Below are positions 1 to 6,020 of a DNA stretch of 9,026 nt, one piece after another (position 1 is the first letter of the stretch; each line of letters begins with the position of its first letter). The notes beneath the pieces are model-generated. The model was not told the DNA's origin. It saw nothing but the letters and a program-made list of their open reading frames with translations, and made no database searches. Source of the stretch: Chloroflexota bacterium (GTDB taxonomy: Bacteria; Chloroflexota; Dehalococcoidia; JAUQQI01); contig JAUQQI010000120.1 of the NCBI GenBank assembly GCA_030549955.1, positions 1 to 9,026 on the forward strand. Reading direction: 5' to 3'. The translations under genes were made by a program, and so were the position numbers.

Positions 1-1
1 G

Positions 2-85
2 CCCGGCCGGCCATCGGGGGCGCTGGAAGGTAGGTCCAGCCCCCAGGCGGATTCGGCCGCTGAGCCGAAAAATCTGGCCGGGTAA
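2..85 (+). CDS. Possible 3' end of a plus-strand gene (partial, uncertain)
   Basis: Reading frame 2 is open from the left edge to a TAA at 83-85 and would encode a hydrophilic tail ending in EPKNLAG. Support is indirect: a strong plus-strand rho-independent terminator begins about 30 nt downstream, so some plus-strand transcript must end here, and frame 2 has a plausible stop position and mostly G or C in third codon positions. No domain can be recognised in 27 residues. The alternative is that positions 1-115 are the structured 3' part of a non-coding RNA or a 3' UTR, since several hairpins can be drawn in it. Confidence 0.3.
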   Translation, partial: PGRPSGALEGRSSPQADSAAEPKNLAG

Positions 86-115
86 CTCAGACTCTCCGAA
101 GAACGGGCTCAGCGT

Positions 116-149
116 TGCCCCGGGGATGATGCCCCGGGGCACGTTTTTT
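116..149 (+). terminator. Rho-independent terminator, plus strand
   Basis: A perfect 10-bp G+C-rich stem (TGCCCCGGGG at 116-125 pairing with CCCCGGGGCA at 132-141) has a 6-nt loop and is followed by six T residues at 144-149. This is a textbook intrinsic terminator for transcription entering from the left. The T-tract overlaps the TAA stop (150-148) of the minus-strand fusion gene. Read on the minus strand the hairpin lies just after that stop but lacks a U-tract behind it, so it is a weaker terminator in that direction. Confidence 0.88.
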
Positions 150-1884
150 ATCCGCTGGCCGGTCCGGCTTCGGCTGGGTTCCCGGGCAGGGTTGGGCCGG
201 GCCCCAGCCGGCGGCGGCGAATTTCCGGCCGCCGCCCCCGGGCCAGCCAGCCCAGGGCGACCCCCATCACCCCGAGTACCGCGTAAAACGCGATGGCCGG
301 GACGAGGGCCAGGGGGTAGTCGGCCACCGTTACGCCCGCCGCGACCCGCACCGCCAGGACCGCCATACCGACCAGGGCACCGTAGCCGAGCCCGACCAGC
401 GCCCCGGCCAGGAGGGTGATGTTTTCCGGCCCCCTCGACATGACGAGCAGGAAGGAGCCGGCCAAGATCCCGACCCAGATGCCAAGGTTCACCAGGGTGT
501 TGCTGAACCCCGATTCGGGGGTGACGGCCCGTACCGCCGTCAGCATTAGCCCGAGGACGGCCCCGATAAAGGCCGGCATGATGGTCGTTACGGTCGTAAG
601 TCCCCACCCGTAGAGGAGGTCTTCGGCAGCAGGAAGGGTCGGCGTCTCCGTCGGCGCCCGCCGCAGCCGGGGGCCCGCAGCCGGCGGCGGGGTGCCGGTG
701 GCTTCGGGGATGAGGGTTTTAACCAGAGTGTAGATGCCCTGGGCAACCACACTCCCCGGCTCGGAGAGGACAACGGGGGTGCCCCGATTGGCGGCCTCCA
801 CCACCGACAGTCCGCCGCTGCCGACCTGGCCGCTAAATCGGCGGCCAAGGGTCGCCTCGATTTCCGAAATATTCAGGCCCGGCGAGGCGTCGGCCCGATT
901 GAGGACCAGCTCGATTTTATCCGCCGGATACCCGATGGCTTCGGCCGTGTCAAGGAATGCCCGGACGTTCTTGATCGCCGGGATCTCAGGGGTGGTTACC
1001 ACAAGGACTTTGTCGGCGGTGTCCAGGATCGCCAGGGTCACATCGTTTAGGGTGACCATCGTATCTACGATGACGTAATCAAAAAGCTCCCGCAGTCGGG
1101 CCAGGATGAGGCTCATGTGTTCCGGGGTTATGAGGTCGGCCAGCTCCGGCTTCGGGGGCGCCAGCAGGACTTGCAGGCCACTCGGATGGGTTGCCAGGAT
1201 CGTGTTGAGCAGCTCCTCGTCGAGCTGGTTCGTGTAGGGAACGAGGTCAGAGATCGTGCGGGTCGGCGGCAGGTTCAGCATGACCCCCACATCGCCGAAG
1301 GTCAGGTCGCCGTCGACGAGGGCGATCTTCTGGCTGCTTAGCTGGGCGGCCGCCAGGGCCAGGTTCACGGCGATGGTTGTTCGGCCAACCCCGCCCTTGG
1401 GACTGAACAGGGCGATGACCTTGCCCAGCGTGACCGTTCGGTGTTCCTCGGTCTGGCGCAGGGCAACCGTTTGGGTCATTGCCTGGCGCTCGGTGATGAC
1501 GCCAATGATCCGCCGCATGGCCTGAAGGTTGTTCGCAAGGAATTTCTCGAAGTCTTCCCGGCGCAGGACCAGCAGGCTGCAGTCGGTTACGGCCGTAACC
1601 GTGGCGGTCCGGGGCTGGGCACTTATAAGCCCGAGCTCGCCGAAGAAGTCGCCGGTCCCGTAAAGGGCAAGAACCCGTTCCCGGCCGGTCCCGTCTTGGA
1701 CGGTCGCCTTGAGGCGACCGGCCCGAACAATATACAGGGCATCGCCCGGCTCGCCCTGCTCATAAAGAACGGCACCCTTCGGCAGCTCCCGCTCGGTAAT
1801 GTATTCGCCAATCTGCTCGAGCTCATCGTCCGAAAGGCCCGCGAAGATATTCACCGACCGGAGGATTTCGACATACCTGGCCAT
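148..1884 (-). CDS. cNMP-binding domain / CpaE-MinD-like ATPase / four-helix membrane fusion protein
   Basis: The 578-residue protein has three parts. Residues 8-125 are a cyclic-nucleotide-binding domain of the CRP type, with the phosphate-binding cassette FGELGLISAQPRTATV (Glu83 and Arg92 retained), so ligand binding is plausible. Residues 154-392 are a CpaE/TadZ-like SIMIBI ATPase: deviant Walker A PKGGVGRTT (162-170), DGDLTFGDVGVMLNL (191-205), Walker B FDYVIVDT (268-275), TTPEIPAIKN (297-306) and LNRAD (328-332). The signature Lys163 is kept, but the usual P-loop Lys is Arg168. A Pro-rich linker (396-418) leads to four predicted membrane helices (about 431-451, 463-482, 488-512, 525-547) and a basic tail. 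CpaE/TadZ proteins in tad pilus systems normally carry an N-terminal receiver-like domain; here a cNMP domain takes that place and the membrane anchor is added. The start is the ATG with GGGAGG (1891-1896) 6 nt upstream. The gene lies 15 nt after the lipoprotein gene and is probably co-transcribed with it. The cellular role is inferred: membrane-localised positioning or regulatory ATPase. Confidence 0.9.
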   Translation of the reverse strand: MARYVEILRSVNIFAGLSDDELEQIGEYITERELPKGAVLYEQGEPGDALYIVRAGRLKATVQDGTGRERVLALYGTGDFFGELGLISAQPRTATVTAVTDCSLLVLRREDFEKFLANNLQAMRRIIGVITERQAMTQTVALRQTEEHRTVTLGKVIALFSPKGGVGRTTIAVNLALAAAQLSSQKIALVDGDLTFGDVGVMLNLPPTRTISDLVPYTNQLDEELLNTILATHPSGLQVLLAPPKPELADLITPEHMSLILARLRELFDYVIVDTMVTLNDVTLAILDTADKVLVVTTPEIPAIKNVRAFLDTAEAIGYPADKIELVLNRADASPGLNISEIEATLGRRFSGQVGSGGLSVVEAANRGTPVVLSEPGSVVAQGIYTLVKTLIPEATGTPPPAAGPRLRRAPTETPTLPAAEDLLYGWGLTTVTTIMPAFIGAVLGLMLTAVRAVTPESGFSNTLVNLGIWVGILAGSFLLVMSRGPENITLLAGALVGLGYGALVGMAVLAVRVAAGVTVADYPLALVPAIAFYAVLGVMGVALGWLARGRRPEIRRRRLGPGPTLPGNPAEAGPASG

Positions 1885-1899
1885 CCGAGGCCTCCCTGA

Positions 1900-2898
1900 T
1901 TACCGGATATTGACATACACGGCGTTGCTCCTCAGGAGCTGACCATCCCTTCTCACCCAGACAACGACTTCAACGAGGCCGCGAAGATTTCCCGGAACCG
2001 CCGCCGTAATCGAAGTGTCCGACCACGCGCCGTAGCTGGCGGCCGGAACCCCGCCGAAGGTTACGTACGAGTCGCCCCGGGAGTTGCCAAAGTTCGACCC
2101 GCTTATGATCGCTGTCAAGGCCCCGGTAACGTTCACCGTCCGGACCATGGGCGCGGGTGCCCCCGGCTGGCCGGCGGGCAGAGGCGTCGGGGTCGGGGGC
2201 GGAGTTGGGGTCACCGCCGGCTGGACGTCCACCGTCGCCGTCAGACACGGCTGGTTAAAGTTAACATAAAATGTGAAGTTATACCGGCCGGACTGGCTGA
2301 CCGTCCCGGCCCACCGCCACCGGTAGCCGGTGCCGGTCGATTCGGCCCCCAGGAACTGGAGCTGGATTTCGCTCTGGAGGGCGACGTTGACGTGGGCCCG
2401 GGACGAGGTGATGGTCACGGTTACCGTGTCGCCGGCCCGCGGCATGAGCGGGCTTATTGAGAACGTCTCATCGCCGGCGCACCCGGCCGGGGTTGGTGTC
2501 GGGCTGGGCGTCCAGGTCGGGGTTGGGCTCGGGGTGGACGTTGGCGGTGGGGGCGGGCTGGGGGCCTCAGGCGTCGGTGTCTCAATCGGAACCGGAGTCG
2601 GCGGCGGAAGCGGGATGCTTGGGGCCAGGGGTGCAGGGGCCGGCGGGGCGGGCGCCGGCGGCACCGGACTCGGCGTCTCTGTCGGGACCGGACTTGGGGT
2701 CAGGGTTGGGACCGGCGGGACGAAAACCGTCGGGGTCGGGGTTGGAAGACCCGGCGTCGGGGTTGCCGTCGGCGCAACTACCAGTGGGGTCAGCCCCGGC
2801 GGGGGACCCGAAGGGGGCTCCACCGCAACGAACTGCAGGCAACTGGCGAGCAGCATAACGAGGGCCAGCATGCCCGGAACGATGCTCAGCCGCCCCAT
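1900..2898 (-). CDS. TIG-domain lipoprotein with long Pro/Thr stalk
   Basis: The 332-residue precursor begins with a short basic n-region, a hydrophobic core and a lipobox LASC (17-20), so Cys20 should be lipidated and the protein anchored to the outer face of the membrane. Residues 29-139 form a low-complexity Pro/Thr/Ser stalk. Residues 140-226 form a small beta-rich domain bounded by Cys140 and Cys218, which could form a disulfide. A second short Pro/Thr linker (227-245) leads to a C-terminal IPT/TIG immunoglobulin-like domain (about 249-332) with the typical ISGSNFG turn and VTFGG strand. TIG domains occur in extracellular and cell-surface proteins; no enzymatic motif is seen. The ATG follows a perfect TATAAT by only 8 nt and has no Shine-Dalgarno sequence, so it is likely translated from a leaderless mRNA. 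It is the first gene of the operon with the cNMP-CpaE fusion. Binding partner unknown. Confidence 0.88.
   Translation of the reverse strand: MGRLSIVPGMLALVMLLASCLQFVAVEPPSGPPPGLTPLVVAPTATPTPGLPTPTPTVFVPPVPTLTPSPVPTETPSPVPPAPAPPAPAPLAPSIPLPPPTPVPIETPTPEAPSPPPPPTSTPSPTPTWTPSPTPTPAGCAGDETFSISPLMPRAGDTVTVTITSSRAHVNVALQSEIQLQFLGAESTGTGYRWRWAGTVSQSGRYNFTFYVNFNQPCLTATVDVQPAVTPTPPPTPTPLPAGQPGAPAPMVRTVNVTGALTAIISGSNFGNSRGDSYVTFGGVPAASYGAWSDTSITAAVPGNLRGLVEVVVWVRRDGQLLRSNAVYVNIR
2482..2808 (-). repeat. Low-complexity Pro/Thr-rich coding repeat (lipoprotein stalk)
   Basis: On the plus strand this stretch reads as degenerate GTCGGGGTTGG-like units. In the minus-strand frame it encodes an irregular run of PTPT, PSPV, PAPAP and PSPTPT units, covering about residues 31-139 of the lipoprotein. 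It is a spacer between the lipid anchor and the folded domains. Such tracts are prone to length change by slippage, and they produce long spurious open frames on the opposite strand. Confidence 0.8.
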
Positions 2899-2906
2899 GT
2901 CGCTGA

Positions 2907-2936
2907 ATTATAGGCGGTCCTCGGCCGACTTCGCCA
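2907..2936 (-). promoter_or_regulatory. Promoter of the lipoprotein operon (leaderless)
   Basis: Read on the minus strand, a perfect -10 hexamer TATAAT occupies 2912-2907. A weak -35 (TGGCGA, 2936-2931) lies 18 nt upstream, and an A6 tract (2955-2950) sits near position -50, where an UP element would act. The expected start site, about A2900, is two bases before the ATG at 2898, and no Shine-Dalgarno lies in between. Confidence 0.62.
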
Positions 2937-2991
2937 GGTACGAATCTACTTTTTTCCCGCCGACTTTTCCCCACCGGTTGCCGCGGCCGTG

Positions 2992-3021
2992 TTGTATCCG
3001 GTTTTGCCCCGGTGATATGAT
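2992..3021 (+). promoter_or_regulatory. Promoter of the alcohol dehydrogenase gene
   Basis: An extended -10 element (TGA-TATGAT, with TATGAT at 3016-3021, five of six consensus bases) is preceded at 18 nt by TTGTAT (2992-2997). The predicted start near 3028 would give a 5' leader of about 24 nt holding the ribosome-binding site. It diverges from the lipoprotein promoter within the 153-nt gap. Confidence 0.5.
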
Positions 3022-3039
3022 CGCCTGGACAGTCATCGC

Positions 3040-3047
3040 AGGAGGTG
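3040..3047 (+). promoter_or_regulatory. Ribosome-binding site setting a GTG start
   Basis: AGGAGGTG, a near-perfect Shine-Dalgarno sequence, lies 4-5 nt before the GTG at 3052. It fixes this GTG as the start of the dehydrogenase; the next residues (KAAVLVQF) match the usual N-terminus of the family. Confidence 0.85.
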
Positions 3048-3051
3048 TTCG

Positions 3052-4104
3052 GTGAAGGCTGCGGTTCTGGTTCAGTTCCGCGAACCCCTCGAAGTGCGGG
3101 AGCTGCCGGACCCAACCCCCGGTCCGGGCGACGCGGTTATCCGCGTCGAGGCCTGCGGCATCTGCCGGAGCGACTGGCACGCCTGGCAGGGCGATTGGAC
3201 CTGGGCCGGGGTTCAGCTCAACCTGCCCCGGGTCCTCGGCCACGAATTCGGTGGGGTCGTTGAGGCCGTCGGCGAGCAGGTCCGCAACTTCAAGCCTGGC
3301 GACCGGGTGACGGTGCCCTTTCATCTGGCCTGCGGCCGTTGTGAATACTGCTACAGCGGCCGGTCGAACATTTGCCTCGCCTACGGAGCCATCGGTTTCC
3401 ACTTCGATGGCGGGTACGGCAAGCTCGTCATGGTCCCGAATGCCGACGTGAACCTGGTCAGACTCCCCGAGAACGTGGACTTCGGGACGGCAGCCGCCCT
3501 CGGCTGCCGGTACATGACGGCCTACCACGCCCTCGCTGACCGGGCCGTTGTCCGGCCCGGCGAGTGGGTTGCGGTCTTCGGCGTCGGGGGCGTTGGCCTT
3601 TCGGCGGTCCAGATCGCAAGCGGCCTCGGTGCTCAAGTGGTGGCCGTCGACATAAGCGACGAAAAGCTCAGGCTCGCCCGGGCCGAAGGGGCCGTCGAGG
3701 CCGTTAACGCAACCGGCGGCGATGTGGTAAAGCGGGTCAAGCAGATCACGAACGGTGGGGCCCACGTCAGCGTAGATGCCCTCGGCTCGGTGAACACGGC
3801 CGTCCCGTCGGTCCTTTCAGTCCGCAAGGGCGGACGCCACATCCAGGTCGGCCTGACGGGCCAGCAGGAGAAGGGCATGATCCCGGTGCCGGTCGATGCA
3901 ATGGTCTTTCAGGAAATAAGTTTTATCCCGAGCTTCGGCTGCCCGGCCACCAGCTACCCGGGGCTTCTGAACCTGGTTGCTGCCGGCAAACTCAACCCGA
4001 GCCGACTCGTGACCCGGACCGTCCGGGTTGAGGATGTGACCTCGGTGCTTCAGGCGATGACCGAGTTCGGGACAACCGGCTTCACGGTCATCACCGAGTG
4101 GTGA
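3052..4104 (+). CDS. Zinc-dependent medium-chain alcohol dehydrogenase
   Basis: The 350-residue protein is a complete zinc-type member of the medium-chain dehydrogenase/reductase superfamily, oxidising an alcohol to an aldehyde or ketone, or the reverse, in the cytoplasm. Catalytic zinc ligands are Cys38 (GICRSD), His64 with Glu65 (GHE) and Cys152 (GCRYMTAYH). Ser40 is in the proton-relay position. The structural zinc lobe has all four cysteines, Cys94, Cys97, Cys100 and Cys108. The Rossmann fold carries GVGGVG (177-182), and Asp200 at the end of its second strand favours NAD(H) over NADP(H). Length is normal for the family. The start is GTG with a strong ribosome-binding site. The gene is monocistronic, divergent from the lipoprotein operon and convergent with the VWA gene, from which it is separated by 13 nt. 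The substrate cannot be read from the sequence. Confidence 0.95.
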   Translation: MKAAVLVQFREPLEVRELPDPTPGPGDAVIRVEACGICRSDWHAWQGDWTWAGVQLNLPRVLGHEFGGVVEAVGEQVRNFKPGDRVTVPFHLACGRCEYCYSGRSNICLAYGAIGFHFDGGYGKLVMVPNADVNLVRLPENVDFGTAAALGCRYMTAYHALADRAVVRPGEWVAVFGVGGVGLSAVQIASGLGAQVVAVDISDEKLRLARAEGAVEAVNATGGDVVKRVKQITNGGAHVSVDALGSVNTAVPSVLSVRKGGRHIQVGLTGQQEKGMIPVPVDAMVFQEISFIPSFGCPATSYPGLLNLVAAGKLNPSRLVTRTVRVEDVTSVLQAMTEFGTTGFTVITEW

Positions 4105-4117
4105 CAGGTTCCCTGTC
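4103..4117. terminator. Small hairpin between convergent genes
   Basis: GACAGG (4103-4108), a 3-nt loop and CCTGTC (4112-4117) form a perfect 6-bp inverted repeat filling the gap between the stop codons of the dehydrogenase (plus) and the VWA gene (minus). Flanking GTGA and TCAC can extend the stem with a 2-nt bulge. There is no T-tract on either strand, so it may be a weak bidirectional terminator or an mRNA 3'-end stabiliser. Confidence 0.4.
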
Positions 4118-6016
4118 TCACGTCGCCGTGAGGGTCCGGTAGAGGTTCGGCAGGCGGACCGGCAGGGTGGCAACGTTGTCGACCACCGTGTAATTGCCCT
4201 CGCCGAACATCCAGGGCATGTACTGTCGGGCCTGGCTGTCAATCGTCAGACAGAAGGTCCGGACCTGCCACTGGGCCGCTTCGAGGAGGGCCTGTCGGGT
4301 GTCCTCGACGGCGTAGGCCCCGGTGTAGCCGTCGAAGTCGTTCGGCTTCCCGTCGGTTATCAGCAGGAGGAGGCGGACCTTCGCGTCCAGGCCGGCCAGC
4401 AGCCGGGTCGCGTGCCGGATGGCCGGTCCCATCCGGGTGTAGCTGAAGGTATCGAGTCCGGCCAGCCGGGCCTTGACCGTTTCGTCGTAAGTTTCGTTGA
4501 ATCCCTTAACGGTGAAGAAGTCGCACTGGCGGCGGGTCGAGCTTGTGAATCCGAAAATTGCGTACCGGTCGTCCAGGACCTGAAGGGCCTCGCAGAGGAG
4601 GATGAGGGCTTCTTTCTCCACGTCGATGATGCGCCGGCCGTTCGGAAGCCAGCCTCCGGTGGAGCCGCTGAGGTCCACCAGGAACGCGACCGCGATATCC
4701 CGCCGCCGGGTCCGTTTCGTCGCGTACCAGTTTTCTTTCGGGCTCAGCCCGGCCCGCAGGTCGGCCAGGGCTTCGACAACCGCGTCGACGTCGACTTCCT
4801 CACCCTCGGGCTGTCGGCGCAGTTTCTTCGGGTCCTGGCGCAGGGCCTCGAACTGGCGCCGGAGGGTGACGGCCTGGCCGTGGTAGCGGGCCAGAACCTC
4901 GTCGACATACTGGGGCCGCCCCTTCGGCAACGGCCGGTCCCGCAGGGCGCACCATTCCGGCAGGTACGTCTGAAGCTGGTAGTTCCACTCGGGGTAAAGG
5001 AGAGCTCCCTGGCGGTCGGCCTCGGTGAGGGTCACCGGGCTGGTCTGTTCCGGGATGGAGAGGTCGGCAATCAGGACGTGCTCGGACGCGTCGGGGGCGA
5101 GGGCGCCGCGCTCCCGCCGGTCGGGCCGGACAAGGACCCGTTCCGGTCGGACAACCAGGTGGTCAACGGGTCGGGTCCGGTGGGCCGCGGTCTTGACCTC
5201 AAACTCGGCCAGGTCCGGGGCGATGTGGAAAATTGTCGGCTCGACGGTTTGCTGGCGGGACCGTCTCATGTCGGCGACCCGGTCGGGCCGGATTTCACCC
5301 CGGTAGTGGACCGGCCGAACCCGTTCGTACCGGCCGGGGAGGGTGGCGACTTCGCCGTAGAGAAATCGGGTCAGACCCTGGGTGTGAACGGCCAGCGCCT
5401 CGGGGTCCGAGGCCTGCGCCAGGGCCCGACGGGCCCGCTCCCAGGCGGCAACCGCCGCCCGGTTAAGGTTGCCCGCGTCCGTCCCGAGGGCCGACCGAAC
5501 CAGGGCTTCGACGACCTGCTGTTTCGGGCTCAGGTTGTTAAGGCTGGGCCGCTTCCGGGCGGCGTCGGCCCGGCAGGCCTGGATAAGCGGCCGCAACCCC
5601 CGGTAATCCCGCAGGAGGCGGGCTTCAACCCGCTGGTGTTCCAGGATGGTGTAAAGGTCCACCGCCAGTTCGGGCTCGTCAAATTCGTCGAAGAAGCCGT
5701 CGAATTCGAGGGTCCCGTACCGGAGCTGGGCGCACTGGTAGGTCACCATCAGCTTATAGAGGCCGAAGTTGAGCCCCTGGTCGGGAAACTCCGCGACCGT
5801 TTCCGGAAGGTAGATCGTCGCCGTGTCGGTGTAGGCGCTGGGACCCGGCTTTGGCCGGAAAGGTTTGATGGCAAGGTCGAGGCCTGAGAAGCCGGCGGCG
5901 AAGAGGGTCAGAACCTTCTCGACCTGCCGGAGGGGGAGGGTCGGGTGCCGGATCTGCCGGGCCGCCGAACCGATGGCCAGCCCGACCCGGCCGGCGAGCC
6001 GTCGCCAGAGTCCCAT
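4118..6016 (-). CDS. VWA-domain protein of the NorD/CbbO type
   Basis: The 632-residue protein has a long helical N-terminal region (about 1-430) and a C-terminal von Willebrand A domain (about 438-632). The metal-ion-dependent adhesion site is complete: DLSGS (Asp448, Ser450, Ser452), Thr527 in SYTRMGPAIRHA, and Asp555 in TDGKPND. The YTRMGPAIRHA and DGKPNDFDGY stretches are characteristic of NorD/CbbO. In known systems these proteins pair with a NorQ/CbbQ AAA+ ring and act as adaptors that target it to an enzyme, Rubisco for CbbO or nitric oxide reductase for NorD. The partner gene lies immediately upstream. The ATG at 6016 is 4 nt after the ATPase stop (TAG at 6023-6021) and has no convincing Shine-Dalgarno, suggesting translational coupling. 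The same frame is open for 55 more codons upstream, but they overlap the ATPase and encode a Ser/Arg/Pro-rich run typical of a shadow frame. The target enzyme is not in this window. Confidence 0.92.
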   Translation of the reverse strand: MGLWRRLAGRVGLAIGSAARQIRHPTLPLRQVEKVLTLFAAGFSGLDLAIKPFRPKPGPSAYTDTATIYLPETVAEFPDQGLNFGLYKLMVTYQCAQLRYGTLEFDGFFDEFDEPELAVDLYTILEHQRVEARLLRDYRGLRPLIQACRADAARKRPSLNNLSPKQQVVEALVRSALGTDAGNLNRAAVAAWERARRALAQASDPEALAVHTQGLTRFLYGEVATLPGRYERVRPVHYRGEIRPDRVADMRRSRQQTVEPTIFHIAPDLAEFEVKTAAHRTRPVDHLVVRPERVLVRPDRRERGALAPDASEHVLIADLSIPEQTSPVTLTEADRQGALLYPEWNYQLQTYLPEWCALRDRPLPKGRPQYVDEVLARYHGQAVTLRRQFEALRQDPKKLRRQPEGEEVDVDAVVEALADLRAGLSPKENWYATKRTRRRDIAVAFLVDLSGSTGGWLPNGRRIIDVEKEALILLCEALQVLDDRYAIFGFTSSTRRQCDFFTVKGFNETYDETVKARLAGLDTFSYTRMGPAIRHATRLLAGLDAKVRLLLLITDGKPNDFDGYTGAYAVEDTRQALLEAAQWQVRTFCLTIDSQARQYMPWMFGEGNYTVVDNVATLPVRLPNLYRTLTAT

Positions 6017-6020
6017 GGGC

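Noticed and set aside
126..419. 97-codon plus-strand frame starting in the terminator loop
   Set aside because: Its ATG lies in the loop of the rho-independent terminator, and the product is an Arg/Pro-rich run opposite the fusion gene's 3' end.
1441..1899. 152-codon open frame on the plus strand
   Set aside because: Antisense to the cNMP domain of the fusion protein; no start signals and no motif.
2482..2808. Tandem DNA repeat as CRISPR array or mobile element
   Set aside because: The units are short, degenerate and in frame with the lipoprotein, encoding Pro/Thr repeats. There are no regular spacers, terminal inverted repeats or target-site duplications.
2330..3055. 241-codon open frame on the plus strand, Gly/Val-rich
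   Set aside because: It mirrors the Pro/Thr stalk of the minus-strand lipoprotein (GVGVG runs) and runs through the divergent promoter region into the dehydrogenase start. No ribosome-binding site or domain.
2908..3765. 285-codon open frame on the minus strand
   Set aside because: It is antisense to the alcohol dehydrogenase, which has all zinc ligands and a strong ribosome-binding site. The antisense translation shows no recognisable fold.
4412..5887. 491-codon open frame on the plus strand
   Set aside because: It lies wholly opposite the VWA gene, whose domains and MIDAS residues are unmistakable. The translation is a Gly/Pro/Arg/Val-rich composition with no motif, as expected for an antisense shadow in G+C-rich DNA.
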